Position numbers and translations under genes: made by a program. Positions 22,401 to 34,997 of a stretch of 64,000 bases of DNA are shown here, in pieces (position 1 is the stretch's first letter; the number at the start of each line of letters is the position of its first letter). The DNA is taken from assembly GCF_008831285.2 (NCBI RefSeq), contig NC_045142.1, positions 8,100,713 through 8,164,712 on the forward strand, read 5' to 3'. This DNA comes from Nymphaea colorata (taxonomy: Eukaryota; Streptophyta; Magnoliopsida; Nymphaeales; Nymphaeaceae). The notes under the pieces were generated by a model. That model did not search any database and was not told the origin of the DNA. It saw only the letters and a list, made by a program, of their open reading frames with translations.

Positions 22401-23774
22401 GAGATTTGTTTTACAATTTTTTTCAAGCTGAATTCATGGAGGTTGCTTCCTCACTTCAACTTTCATATTCTCATTCTTATCGCCAACCATGTCGAATTGA
22501 CCTTCCCCGTCGTCGTCTGCTGTCAAGGTGCTGTCAAGGTGTTAACGAGATTCCTCTTAGCTTTATCGTCACATTCCTTAGTAGTTAAGCCTATTGTGCT
22601 AATCTTTACCAATATATGTCAGAAACACATGAAAACTCAGATATCAGGTTTTAATGAAATATGTTATAGACTAGATGCAGGTTCGACGATCCACCTAGAA
22701 CTTGTCCTGAACTGGATAACTACAGGGTTTGGAATATAGTAACCCGGCCTAACTCTGAGTTTGGCCGCTTGACTGATCATGCGGATCTGTGGCTCTGGCA
22801 TATGAAGAACCGTTTTAGTTAACAGGCAAATCTTTCTGGACCACATATGCTCTGTCCTTATAAGATGAGAGGAATCCGCATATTTTGGCTGCATGTAAGT
22901 GATCACACATTGGCTCCATTCGCTCCCAAAAGAAGCGGCTGGTTTTGGCGAACACGAACATTTGAAGAATCTGGATTTTGGAACTGAACCAAATGGATGC
23001 GGCCAGCCAAACTTGGTCCAGGTTCTGTCCCTTATAATTCTGTGCTGAATGGTGGTTTGGAATTATGCTCAAAGGCCAGTTTTGGCTGTTTTCTCTGAGG
23101 AAAATGACCCAAATAATCCTCAAAAAATAATTCAATTGCTGGCAGCCAGATTAACAGCAGAATTCAACCAATTAGGCCTATGAACCACCTCTTTTGTCTT
23201 AATACAAGATGATTCCAACAACGGTTTCCTCTTCGAAAGAAAAAAAGTACTTCAAGTTTATCAAGACTCTAGGTGTGAGCCAATTGTTTTCCTGAAATTT
23301 GAACTTAGTGCAAGCATCCAGAGTACTATTCCGTGTTTGATACCTGACAACTCCCATTTGACTAAAATCCTTTTGTAAGATGCAATATATTTTCAAACGC
23401 CTGCGGTCCTAGAACTGCTAGGCGATTGAAATGGCCTGCAGTCTGCAGACCTTAATTTTGGCTGTCCTAGACCTTATATCGATGGTCTTGTAAACTTGCT
23501 AGAAACTGCGGCACCATTCCTGCCTGCACTCTTAGTTTCTGCGTGCAGCATAACACAAATTAATTAGGCATGCGTCCACTCATGCAAAGTTTTTCTCCAA
23601 CCCACTTGAGAAACTCTCGCTCTATCGCACTCTGTGGTCAATCACATACGTCAAATACGAATATAGGGAGAATTACCCCAAGGGGCATAGCTCAAACTGA
23701 TACATGAGGGCGCGCATTGGAGGCATGAACCTTTTCTTTTTTACTTCTAAGCCATAAGCAGAAGGGAAACCAAG
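22401..23774. other. Non-genic stretch
   Basis: Frames of 60-106 codons occur on both strands (for example minus 22815-23135) but overlap each other and show no known domain. Base composition is moderate. It may be further transposon sequence; nothing can be assigned. Confidence 0.3.
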
Positions 23775-23950
23775 GTACGCATGGGCCTTGGCCCCACTTC
23801 AATTTTTTTTTTTAAATTTATATATAAAGTTTAGAAAATTGTACTTGTTTTATATAAAAACTTTGAAAAAATAATATTACAGCCCTAGACAAAATTTAGA
23901 AACTTTAATTCAGCTCCCTTCATAAAAAATTTTTGGTTCTGTCTCTGACC
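23775..23950. repeat. GTGGCGGAGC-type MITE remnant
   Basis: Contains CATGGGCCTTGGCCCCACTT, an AT-rich middle and TTCATAAAAAATTTTTGGTT near the right end, the inverse order of the element at 19262-19445. Confidence 0.45.
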
Positions 23951-24526
23951 ATAAGGAGATGTCCGCACAAAAGTTGATGCAAGTAGAGATGTTACCATCT
24001 GATGAAGAGACAACACACTCGACTCACTCAATAAATATGCAGAAATTTTAGGGTACGCCCATCTAGGGAGACGATCATTGACTCGTAACTAAGAACAGCC
24101 CCGAGGTACACCTCAAGTTAGTCGGGTGATGCCTTTTACAGCATTTTACTGCTGTGGAACATGACTAGAAAACACTGAATCCATAATGCATCAGTAGCAT
24201 GTTCCAGGTGTTCATGCGTCCGATACTGTCGGCATTCAATTCGATGGAACAGAATTATGGTGTTCCATTGCAGTGACAGCATAATTAACCAAACATACGA
24301 TAATCAATTAGTACTCGAAGAACGGCATAGCAGACACCAAAAAAAGCATAATATATATGTTTAAGAAGGCCAAGGAATCTTTGATATCTATTTTTAGTTT
24401 TTTTTAATTTTTAAAAATTTATCATATTTTTCTCATATTTATCCCCTTTTTTTCAAGCTTGCCTATATTTGAGAAAAACTTTGCCGTTTAAAACTCCAAA
24501 ACATTATTTGCAACAATGATTGGTAG

Positions 24527-24568
<42 letters not shown>

Positions 24569-27358
24569 TTTATGAAAAATTTTACTTGGAAAGCGCATGT
24601 AAGTTCATTTTGAGATGACATAATCCAAGAGAATGCATATATCCACTACTTACGTGGTGAACCACTTTATCAGCCTTCATTTGGATATCAAAAATTAGGC
24701 AGAGCCTGCCAGTAGGGCATGTTCAGTAAGGCTCCTTGAAAGAAGATTCTCAAGGATATCTTGAAATGGTTTAAAGGTCACGGCCAGCAAATCATGGTTT
24801 TAAATGGACACTGTCAGTCGATGGTGTGAATTAATGCTGTGGCATAATTGGGTCAAACAAGAATATATATATATACACACTTTTAACTATTTCCAACGGC
24901 AGAAGAGACAAAACGGAATTCACCAGAAAATTCATTTTCTCATACTATAAAGAACTATTAAACATATGATTCCGGCCCTTATAGGCTAGCTATTGGCAGG
25001 CCGAATCCTATCATATCGATAGGGGGATGCATGGAAAAATTTCTGAACTTTTCAGTACTCCAAATCTTCAATTTTATAGTGCCAGAAATTTCAAGAAGTT
25101 TCATTTCATCGTTTTGACCTCCCTTTTGTGACGAATAAAGTTCATATGTTTATATCCAGTTGATTGTGTTGGACCTCAGACTTCAGTGAATGTGCTTTCA
25201 TATATATATATATATATATATAGTCGGGCAACTAATTAATATTCATTAATTAGGCATCCCATGTTAGTATGGTTGAGGCCCCCTGTAGATTTTCTGCCTA
25301 ATCCAAGATATGATCCCAGTCGAAGTAGGTGATAGTTCATTGTGCTGTGGAAGCATTCACACATTAGTATTTGACACCGACCGGTTGACTCTGACCGGGG
25401 ATTCGTCACCACAAGGGCTGAATTTGGTTAAGAGAGATTGGTTATCATGATTTTGTTGAAAATTAAGCAGTTAATTGTACATAACGTTGGTTGAATACCC
25501 TTAGCCGTGGCGCTTAGTAAGCACTTTGAGACTTTGACTATACCAATTATACAAAAGCATGGTGCCAATTTTCATACATGAGTACATTATGTACTTTTCG
25601 TGAAATTGGCTATAGGAATATAATATACACATCTGGACACCTAGTAATTGACATAAAAATTATGTTTTATGTCAATCTATAAATCGGCCTTGCAGAAAAA
25701 TTGAAACCATCGATGCCATAATTCTTCAATGATATTATTACATGAAAAAGTCATTAATTATCACTGAGGGTATTAACACAATGAAAGGGGTAGGGAATGG
25801 TAGGTAGTCAGTTTTCATTATCGAGCTCTCTTGATATCAACTCTTTATGCTGCGAAAGGAGGAAGACATGCAAATTGAAACAAAGTGTACACATCTGCCT
25901 AAGACACCAAAAGCAGACTTGGTATCATAGGAGGATGGGAGGAAGTGTCGGATGTTGGTTGTAGCTAGGCAGCATATTAAAATACTCCTTTTGCTCACCT
26001 AAACAAAAAACTTATTTGTTATTAAAGTTGAAGCATATTTGCTATAACTTAAAAGTTTTGTTTTGTAAAGTGGCCTGCACATCAACAACACAAACTAATT
26101 ACTATTCCTTAATAATAAAGAGTAAGAAGATAAGTAGAGGGCAGTTCTGCAGTGGAGCGCATGGTGGCATGGTGTACACGCTCATTACTTTTGTTGAGGA
26201 TGGGTGAAGGACAAGGGCTTGGTGAAGGATAAAGCTTGAGTTAACCGTAATTAATTTCTTTTTGTTGACGAAGACTTTGGTGATTTATAACTCACTTTCA
26301 CATTGTCAACATTTTTTTTTTGGAAAAAAGAAGAAGAAAAAAGCCTCCATGACAATCATCAAGAATAAGCAAGAGCTTCTAAAACACAATGTTATGTTTC
26401 ATGGTAAAGCAATTCCATCTTAAGGTTAAAAATCTAACTTAAAAAATATGAAGTTAGCGGTTGGGGAAAAGTGAAGTCATCTCCTATTCTCCTGTTCCCA
26501 GGGTTCAAGGTAGCCTCGGAACGTGGGCAGTCATTTGGTACACCTTTCAACTTGAACATCATATATGTCATTGTGTGCAGTCCAAATGGATGGTGCCCAC
26601 ATAAACAAAATCATCAGCACGACATTAGCCTAGCCAGCCATTTGGCATTTAAGAAAAAATGATGATAAACTAGAAAAATCACTCCCGTTGGATGTAAGAA
26701 AAGAAATATTATCATTAGCAGTCAAAAAAATTAGTGAATAATTATTATCTTACAAAAAATTAAATATCATACGGAGACTTTAGTAGAAGATGGCGAGAAG
26801 TAGCACGCTACTGGGAGGAAGGCACGCGATGTCAGTGTTGAGCATCGCGTCCTACATGATCCACAACATCATGAGAAAAAGAAAAACCAAGTCAATATGT
26901 TCACAAGAAAGTAAAAATTCTTGTGTACGTTGTTGAAAAGCTTGCATTAGGAAAAAACGATCTAAAACAACCGAATTGACAAAAATAATAGAACACCACT
27001 TCAATTTAAGGAATTCAATGTAATAACCAAATTAAAACCACGAAAGAATAAAAACATAGACGAGGGCGATGATAAATATATACCATACAATTTTCATGAA
27101 ATTGGAAAAGGAAAAATTTGAACCGTAGATTTTTATAAACAGTAGTAAGACATTATTTTGTCATTACACAACAATTATCTATATTTTAACTTTGCAAGGA
27201 ATAGACCTTTACTTCCCTGGAAACCATTTATTAGACCACTTTAATTACTCCAAAAGTTATACATTAAGAAAGTCAATCACAGCTTGCCTTTTCATTTTGA
27301 AAAGTAAACTTTAATTTATGCTTTATAAGTCAATCAAATTAATTAAGTGCTTCATATA
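23951..27358. other. Non-genic stretch with repeats
   Basis: No gene seen in 3.4 kb. Contents: a partial third copy of the AT-rich dispersed repeat (24365-24515), (TA)n at 24532-24562 and 25199-25221, and a diverged single copy (25890-25970) of the repeat seen at 11940-12135. Remaining sequence is AT-rich with short chance frames. Confidence 0.4.
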
Positions 27359-27729
27359 TGTTGGAACAAGTAGAGCTTAGAACATGAGTTAAAACAGAAC
27401 GCACATCGAGCAAAGGCAGGAAAAGAGCTTAAGAGCATATTAAAAACAGAGCAACTACGTAAGAAAAACAGACGAGCACAGAAACCAGGTTTTGGAAAAG
27501 GTTTAAGAAGAGACAAAAGCGTGAGGGCTCAATGCTCTTAATTTCATTTGCAACGGCCTTAAATAGCTTTACATAACAGAGATGAAATGCAATAAGCAAC
27601 TCATAAAAGATCATCTATAACAAACTCATTCATTGTGTGTGTAACTGAAAGCTGTAGAACTTGGTACACTTATTTTCTGGAGACTTCAGGAATTAAATAT
27701 AATGGAATTGATCCTTTATAGGGACTTCA
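27359..27729 (-). mobile_element. Probable copia LTR (minus strand)
   Basis: Bounded by TGTTGGAACAAG on the left and GGGACTTCA on the right, so on the minus strand it begins TGAAGTCCC and ends CCAACA. It lies next to CCCCCTCAAGC (27734-27744), the complement of a polypurine tract. Inside, a TATTTAAGG box lies in the middle on the minus strand. Length about 371 bp, normal for copia. The exact ends are inferred. Confidence 0.5.
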
Positions 27730-28925
27730 AGATCCCCCTCAAGCTGGTGTGCGCAGATCTTGCAAACCCACTTTGTCCTTAAGATGATTAAATAGTTCCT
27801 TGTGCAATGCTTGGTAAATGCATCTGCTAATTGATTGTAGGATGATACACTGATATCTAAATTATTGTTTCATCAAGTCATGCAAGAGATGATGATTGAA
27901 CTCGATATATTTCCTGCACTCATGAAATATTGGATTTGCTAATATATCATGTAAAGTTGCATGCCCTGTTGTCACAAAATAGTTTAACAACTGAAGTATG
28001 TAGTACCTGTAAATCTGCTAACAGTGCCATCAACCGTTCCATTTCACATGCTACATTTGCCATCGATCTGTATTCTGATTCAGCAGAGGAACATGCGATT
28101 GTATTATTGACCTACGTGTATTTTTGCATGCTGCCCAATCTATTTCACAAAACATTGTGAGCTGAAAATTAGTATTAGAGTAAAGTCCCTCGGCTTGGGT
28201 TGACTTTCAATAATAGCTTCAAGCAGCATTATGGTGTACCGGTACAGTAGGATTTTGCATGTGTTTGCCTAGAACGTGAACAAAAATAATGTCGGGTTGA
28301 GTCATAGTTAGGTAAATCAGACTTCCAACCAATCTTCTACATTTTAAGGGATCCTTTAGCTTCTCCCCTTCAGTTGACGATAGTTTCAACTTTCAACTAA
28401 TGATGCATTGGTACATATGCAGGTTTAAATCCCAAAGAGCATGTTTCTTGCAAAAGATTACTTGTTTTTCTTCATTGTGATATGATCAATTGCTTTGACC
28501 GAGCTAGTTCTGTGCCGATAAAGTATTTTAACAAACCTAGATGATCCATATAGCATGTGCTGTCAAATATTGCTTGAAACATGTAATGATATGTTCATTA
28601 TTCCTGAAACTTATAAAATTATCCATATAAGATAATGCTGCCATGAAAATTTTTCTCTAATGAATGTCAAAAGAGAATCACACTTTGATTGGATAAAACC
28701 AAAACTTAGAAGTGAGTCTGTAAACGTTCAGAACTAGTTCCTTGGAGCTTGTTTGAGTCCATAGAGGGACTTAACAAGTTTACATATGTGTTTTCCCCTT
28801 CCTGCCATATCTCAGATGAAGTTGCATGCATGTATTTGCTTGTGGGTTACTATGAGAAAACGGATTTTGCACATCCATTTAGTATAGAAGCCAACTATGT
28901 TTGAATGCTACTGCTAGGTAACATC
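27730..28925 (-). pseudogene. Ty1/copia pol relic (reverse transcriptase to RNase H)
   Basis: Read on the minus strand. The polypurine tract is followed upstream by DIFTKALHKELF-like and KLFCDNRA-like RNase H segments (about 27750-28000), a SSAESEYRSMA-like motif (about 28050-28090), YLTMTQPDI-type and MQNP-type words (28200-28330), and a degraded ENTYVNLLSPSMDSNKLQGT (28720-28800) where intact elements have a KSLYGLKQAPR-like motif. Many stops and shifts. The upstream end is cut by the CACTA-like end at 28929. Confidence 0.75.
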
Positions 28926-28928
28926 TGT

Positions 28929-29240
28929 CACTACAAGGAAAAAGACATTTACTAACGCACCCAGTGCATTAGTAAAAGTTTCTCATAACGCAACACTTAT
29001 TACAAACACTGTTACTAAAGGTCTCGTTACAAAAAGCTTCTCTTAGAAACAGCTATGCGTTAGCATTAATTATTAGTAATGCAGATTTGTAATCATCACT
29101 AACGCACGGTCTTGGTTACTCATTGGCTATTACTACCACATGTTCTGCGTTACTATACATTTTTTTTTTAGCTTTGTCTATTCCTAATGCATGTTCTGCG
29201 TTAGTAAACACTTTTTTTTAGCTTTGGCCTCCCAAAATGG
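28929..29240. mobile_element. CACTA-like transposon end with subterminal repeats
   Basis: Starts CACTACAAGGAAAAAGACAT, matching the usual CACTACAAGAAA-type terminus, and continues with repeated words such as TTACTAACGCA, GTGCATTAGTAA and TTCTGCGTTA in both orientations. The last part is a tandem duplication of about 60 bp (CATGTTCTGCGTTA at 29139 and 29189). No matching right end (TTGTAGTG) is seen, so it is truncated or the partner lies outside the recognisable part. Confidence 0.6.
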
Positions 29241-30957
29241 GTGTGTACCTGTTTCTCATAGGTTTAACATTGCTACATTCAAATAATACCAGTGGCCTGG
29301 GAAGAACATTCATCAATGGTCAGCATGAAAGAAAAAGAAAAGCAAGGCGAAAATGAAGAAATTAAGAGAAGAAAACTATAAGTCTTTCTATATGTTTGAA
29401 TAAATAACATCTTGACTCCAGGTGCCAACCCTGTTTCGGAAAATAACTGTTTCTGAACATAATTGTGAGCAGGGAGACGGCCAGACACACCTATGTAGAG
29501 TATCCACGCAGCTCTAGGCAGGCCTCTTACTCTCTAGATGAGGCCTTTACAGCTTTTCATTTGGCCCTTTTGCGAATCATCTACCATATCTCATATCTAC
29601 TTATCTCCTCTTGGCCTCTGTCTCTTCAAACTAATGCATCAGACTTGTCTTCTACTAAGACTGGCCACAAAAATAGAATGTTCAGGTCATTAAAAAATTC
29701 AAGTATGAGTTCCCCATTTCCTTCGTACATCTCATGCACGGTGCAGCCAATTGTTCCATTGGTCAGATGCAAGTGTGAAGCTGGAATACCAGACATAAGT
29801 CCAACATTTGGGAGCTGCTCCACTTCCTAGATGCCACCCAATTTTAGCTTTGATCCTACTCCATGGCTGCATGATTTTCTTCCATGAATTCAACATCCTC
29901 TTGCCACTTGGGCTGGTGTCTCATAAGCTTTTCCTGTCCAGATACCCAAAGTCATCCTACCACAAAAAACAAGAAATTGTGATCACGGAGAAAACTAACA
30001 CTCCCATGCTCTCTCTTTTTAGTTGAAGATGGATATATTCTGCAATGGGCTGGAACTACTGCAGCCCTCCATACATGATCTCTACCCCTTTCTCTCTCTT
30101 TCTGTCCCTGCATGTGTGAGTGTGTGTGTGTGTGTGTGTGGTGTGTGTGTGTGGTGTGTAGAGGAGAAATGGGAAGTGGGTACTCTGCTTCAAGGGCACA
30201 ACTTTGTAAGGTAGAAAAGGAGAAACTAGAAGTTAATGAAATACTCAGACATATATTCAAAGGAATGAAGTTCTAAAGAAAGTAAGAAAAACATGCATAG
30301 ATTCTTAAACTAAAAGAAGTTCAGGTAAGGTAGGACTATTGTCACATGTTAATCCTTGTTAAACCTTATTTAGGAAAATTTCAAAGGTCCAATAACAAAT
30401 GTAGGAAGATTTCAATATTTGAAAGCAAGAACATGAATTAGAAAAGAGAACATAAAACGACCATTCTCTTTGCAAAATACAAGAAGACTTGAATTGAAGT
30501 GTAGGACAAAAAATATGAGAAATGTAGTGCAGTACACATATAGGTGGTGATATTTAGTACAAAGTCTATTTTGGCGTGCAAAAAGAATGAAAACGCTAGG
30601 TAATATACACACCTCATGCTAGCTGCTTAAGAAGCTCTAGTATGGTTAGTATTATGTAATAACATAACAAAATCTAGAAGGATGATACATTGCTCCCAAA
30701 CAACACACAGAAATAAGCTTCATTTGGACCTGCAGAAGCTTGCTGCTCTTCACATCCAGAATTTGAGGCACTACATTAGCCAGAAATTAATGTGTTACAT
30801 GCATGAGCTATTGGTGTTTAGTGTACATCGATTCAATCCATGTACTTGGCAGAGACTTCAGAATGGAGAATAGAAGTCAGAATTCAATCCATGTAGGGCT
30901 TGAAATGTATAACAAAGGTTCTACCAAATCATGGTTCAGCCTTGGAGTAACTGTACA
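29241..30957. other. Unassigned stretch with overlapping open frames
   Basis: Contains a 121-codon plus frame (29465-29830) and an opposing 65-codon minus frame (29626-29823), neither with a recognisable domain. A (GT)n run lies at 30113-30160. Moderate base composition from 29460 to 30020 could reflect a decayed exon, but no intron-exon structure can be argued. Confidence 0.25.
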
Positions 30958-31232
30958 CAGGGGTGGGCATCGGGCCGGGACGGGCCCAACAATCCGAAAT
31001 TCGGGCCCGGGCCCGGCCCGGTCGGTTACAATAAAAAAATGATTTTTAAATTACAAATAAATTTTTTGAATATAAATGATACTTTAAATAATAAAATATA
31101 TATTATTTAATTAAAAAATAATAAAAAATATTTTTTAATATTTATGGGCCAGGTCGGGCCATGTCGGGCCCAGGCTGGATTTTTTGGGCCCGGACCTGGG
31201 CCGCCGGAGGCCCGGACCGGCGCCTACCCTTA
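30958..31232. mobile_element. hAT-like MITE with GC-rich ends, copy 2
   Basis: 275 bp, starts CAGGGGTGGGCATCGGGCC and on the opposite strand starts TAAGGGTAGGCGCCGG. It is flanked by a perfect 8-bp direct repeat ACTGTACA (30950-30957 and 31233-31240), the target duplication length of hAT elements. The outer 80 bp on each side are rich in GGGCCCGG words and the middle is almost pure AT, so the whole can fold into a strong hairpin. Non-coding. Confidence 0.9.
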
Positions 31233-33769
31233 ACTGTACACTAATTTCTTTATTAGCTTTTTGCATTTTTGATTGCTTTGAGACTGATAGGTACCTGATG
31301 CCATCAAGTGGCAATGTTGTATAAGATTCATATGCCGCACCTTGCTGGTTTAGAAGCATAAAAAGGCTGTGGTTGGAATTCATAAGAATGCCATCATTCC
31401 CCTTATGTCAGTTTCATATTTTGCCCGTTCTTTGTAGACTATGGTGACGGATTTTGATCATCACAATTTTAGCATTTTCAGTCCTCCATATGCAAAACTA
31501 TACCATTTCTGTGGAAATGTGAGCATCAGTTTACATTGAACTTCATGAAATAGATAGAGTCAAACAGCCCCAGTATGGTAGATTTATGCTCGTCACCTGC
31601 CTAAATCAGCTTTTGATATCTTTTAATGTCTGGGAACAAGTTGATAGATCTCTATCAACTTGTTCCCAGACATTTTCTCTACCTGTAGTTCTAGAAATTC
31701 AACAATAAGATTGTTTGTCCACATTAGTGATTGTTGATAACTAAGAGAATTAATAAACATGATATAAGCAAGAAAGTTATAGAAGTGCCATTTGAGAAGT
31801 CTGACAGCATTACACAGTGGCAAATACCTAGTCCGGATTAGAGTGTTTATAAATTGTTTCTGTTGAAGCGCCTTTAGGTAATCTCCATACAAGTTGTCAT
31901 CCATGTTGGGCTTGATTGGTGGCTAAAGAAAAATAAGCAGCACAGAAAATAAGCATAAATACCAGCCTGTTTACAGAAAAGGAAACAGCAGTTAGACAAG
32001 ACATATAACTGCAAGTTCATAGATCATATTATTTTGTATAAACATAAACTCAGCATGCGACCGTCCAGGACATTTTACCTTGAACTTGAGGCATCCTAGG
32101 TGAATGTACTACATCAGCAATTGTTGAGCCAGATCGACCTGCAATTAACTAAATAGCACAACAATTAGTTACATGCTCTTTACTACTTTCTCCGTTCTGT
32201 ATTCACAAAGCTGAACAACTCACAACACAAGCGTGTTACCTTCAAAATTTTTAGATGAACCAAGTGTCCAAGGATGCTCATATGACGATAAATTAGCTCA
32301 TGTGAGATTATCCCCTAGCTAGATTGTAATCAGCATGAAGATGGTCATCTTTAACCAGAATAAACAATTAGCTGACTTATGGTATTAATCAAGAGCTGTA
32401 TCAGAACACAAAAACAGTTTAACAAGAAGTTGAAAACATGCTACTTTTGTTCAGTTAACTTCCTTGCTTGTTCACTAGACATTCACCCTAGACCTTCTAG
32501 ACCAACAGACAAGTGAGAGGATCCAATCAATTGGGTATTATGTAAACATTTTTGTACCAACATCTTCCCCTGTCTTGGTCCAAAAAACTCATGCCTTCTT
32601 GCTTGCTGCACACAGAGAGGGGCACACTTTTCACAGTACCCTTTGAACAAGAAATCAGTCAGTACTTCTTTTGAGATGTAATGGCCTGCAATCAGCTAAT
32701 GTTCTCAAGAGTAAATGCTGTCAGAAACCCTTCGACTCCTCGCTTGCTATCCCCTTTAACACCAAACAGAGTAGATGTTACCTTTGATAGCTCACGGTTT
32801 TTAGTAACTATGAAATTGATTTCCCCAGTTGAACAGTTCAATTTCTATGAATGAGAAAATATTTAAGGAATTTTTGAGTATGAGTTGAGGTAGTATGATC
32901 GCAGGGTGGCTCTCTCATTTTATCAGTCATGCACAGTTTGCATTGCTTGAAGTGAAAGGTTTTAGCCTTGCATGGAAAATGCAATTTGGATTTTTCAAGC
33001 TTAATGTATGCTGCATGAACTAGAACCTGCTAATGTGCAGCTAGTGTGGAAGCTTCACTCTTAGTCTAATTTTAAAACAAATAAGTCTTTTTTTTCACAA
33101 TGAATTAATCAGGCCTCCTTGGACCTTGAAGGACAATCCATTCTAATTGATCATTGGAAAGGCAACAATTGTTGAGGTGAGGTAAGTCTTTCACAAACTT
33201 TCATTGATTAGTTCAACTTCATTTATATGTGAAAATTCAAGTGGAAACATCTTATTTGGAGTCATTTTCACTGTAATGAAAGACTTACTATCTGACTGCT
33301 TTCTATATGTGAAAACTCCTTATTATCACGTTAATTTATCATGCCATAACTCTTTACATTAAACCCTTAATTCATTATGTCATAACTCTGGCATTAAAAC
33401 AGAAACCACAAGTCATTTATTTGGTATATTTAATACAAAAATTTGCATCATCTTTAATACCATACTCAAAGTCAAGCCCCACACATATATCAGATTCAAA
33501 ATTCTATATGTAGAATGCAAAAAGACACTATGTTTATCGGCTCTTATTTCACAAAGCTGAAAACTCTATTGAACGAGCTGAGCAGTACCGTGGAATGTTA
33601 CCCAAGTGCACTTGTGGTGTGATGATAGCTTAGTTGGACCAGCAGCAAATAGAAAAGGTTATTCAATTCTAAGGGACGTATGACTAATTAGAAGCCAAGT
33701 CTCTTACTTGATCATCTACCTATTGTGCATAAAGTTTATTCGCTAATCTAACAAGAAGAAAAGCAGCAT
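31233..33769. other. Non-genic stretch with a perfect palindrome
   Basis: No gene recognised. A 93-codon minus frame (31623-31904) ends inside the palindrome and has no known domain. The sequence between 31900 and 33700 looks unique rather than repetitive, with moderate composition, and could contain introns or decayed exons I cannot identify. Confidence 0.3.
31625..31674. repeat. Perfect 24-bp inverted repeat with 2-bp spacer
   Basis: Positions 31625-31648 and 31651-31674 are exact reverse complements, separated only by TC. The arm begins AATGTCTGGGAACAAG. It is not a simple dinucleotide palindrome and is not followed by a T run, so it is not a terminator-like feature in any usual sense. 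Confidence 0.97.
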
Positions 33770-34835
33770 GAGGCGCGGTTTCCTATTGAAGTATCTTCAA
33801 CTTTAGTAGTCGCTCATGGTGATAAGCAAGGGGCGCATGATGCTGGCAGCAACCTGTTTCAACAAAATAGAGGTGGTCGGATGGCTAGACCAGTATGCAG
33901 CCATTGCCATAAGCTGGGTCATGTGAAGGAAAAATGCTTTAAGATTATTGGTTAACCTCCAGCCTACAAACTATACTATCCAAATTTCAAACCATCTTTT
34001 ACAGCTGCTATTACTTCGATGCAAAATATGCATGGTCTTCAATCTGCTTTCTCTGATGGCATCAGCGGATCTAGCAATGATAATTAGAGCTCCACGGGTG
34101 TTGCACCTCAATTCGCACTAGAGCTCCAAGGGTGCTGCACCTCGATTCACAGTAGAGGAATACCATAAACTCATCGCCCTTGTCAAAAACCAATTGTCCA
34201 AATTAATTTTGCAGGTAACGTTTTAACAACTAAATTTGAGTCTTCTTCTTGGATTATTGACTCAGGAGCGAGTTGACATACATCTGCTAATCTAGCTGAC
34301 ATTAGATAGGGTGATGTCTCCTCTTATGAACTTTGACATAGATGACTTGGGCATTTTATCTTCTTCCCATTTCAAATTAGTTAGGGTTCAGTTTGATTTA
34401 GATATTGAATTAGATAAAAACTATTTATGTGATTCATGTCATCATGCTAAACAAACTTGATTGAAATTGGATTTAAGTGAAATTTCTACTGGTCAGCCTT
34501 TTGGGTTAATTCATTATGATATGGGGGTCATATGCCCAAGTAACTATTTCTGGAGTACACTATTTTTTAAACATTGTAGATGACTATTCTCATGCAACAC
34601 AGATATTTTTCATGAGCCGAACTGTTCCATCTTATTAAAATTTCTTTCTCATTGATTAAGAATCAGTTTAGTTGTGGAATCAAGGTATTACGCTCAAACA
34701 ACAGAACTAATTTTTTTCTCAAAAAATAATTTTTTTTTATGAGAATGGTACACACAACAACATAGTTGTATTGCAACATCCAACAAAACGGTGTGGTAGA
34801 ACATGAAGGAATTAAGTACACAAGACCACTAGAAG
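33770..34835 (+). pseudogene. Ty1/copia gag-protease-integrase relic
   Basis: A zinc knuckle of the CX2CX4HX4C type (CSHCHKLGHVKEKC) at 33896-33937 is followed by the protease motif WIIDSGAS at about 34249-34272, with a stop codon directly after it. Next come a gag-pre-integrase segment with CDSCHHAKQ (about 34430-34460) and integrase-core remains where NGTEF-like and NGVVER-like motifs are garbled (34680-34800). The order gag, protease, integrase is that of Ty1/copia. Several stops; no LTR is recognised on either side, and reverse transcriptase is missing. Confidence 0.8.
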
Positions 34836-34947
34836 GGATTAAGCCAATCAGATGCAAATAAGTATATAAAATAAAGTACAAGTGAGATGGGACAACAGAG
34901 TTTTAGAAGGTCAGACCAATAGCCAAAGGCTATTCTCAACAAGAAGA

Positions 34948-34997
<50 letters not shown>

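Noticed and set aside
29465-29830. 121-codon plus-strand frame considered as a gene
   Set aside because: An opposing minus frame covers the same bases, no domain is recognised and no promoter or splice partner is visible; recorded only as unassigned.
30101-30165. Possible CRISPR-like or short-repeat array at the GT run
   Set aside because: It is a plain (GT)n microsatellite with a few interruptions; there are no spacers.
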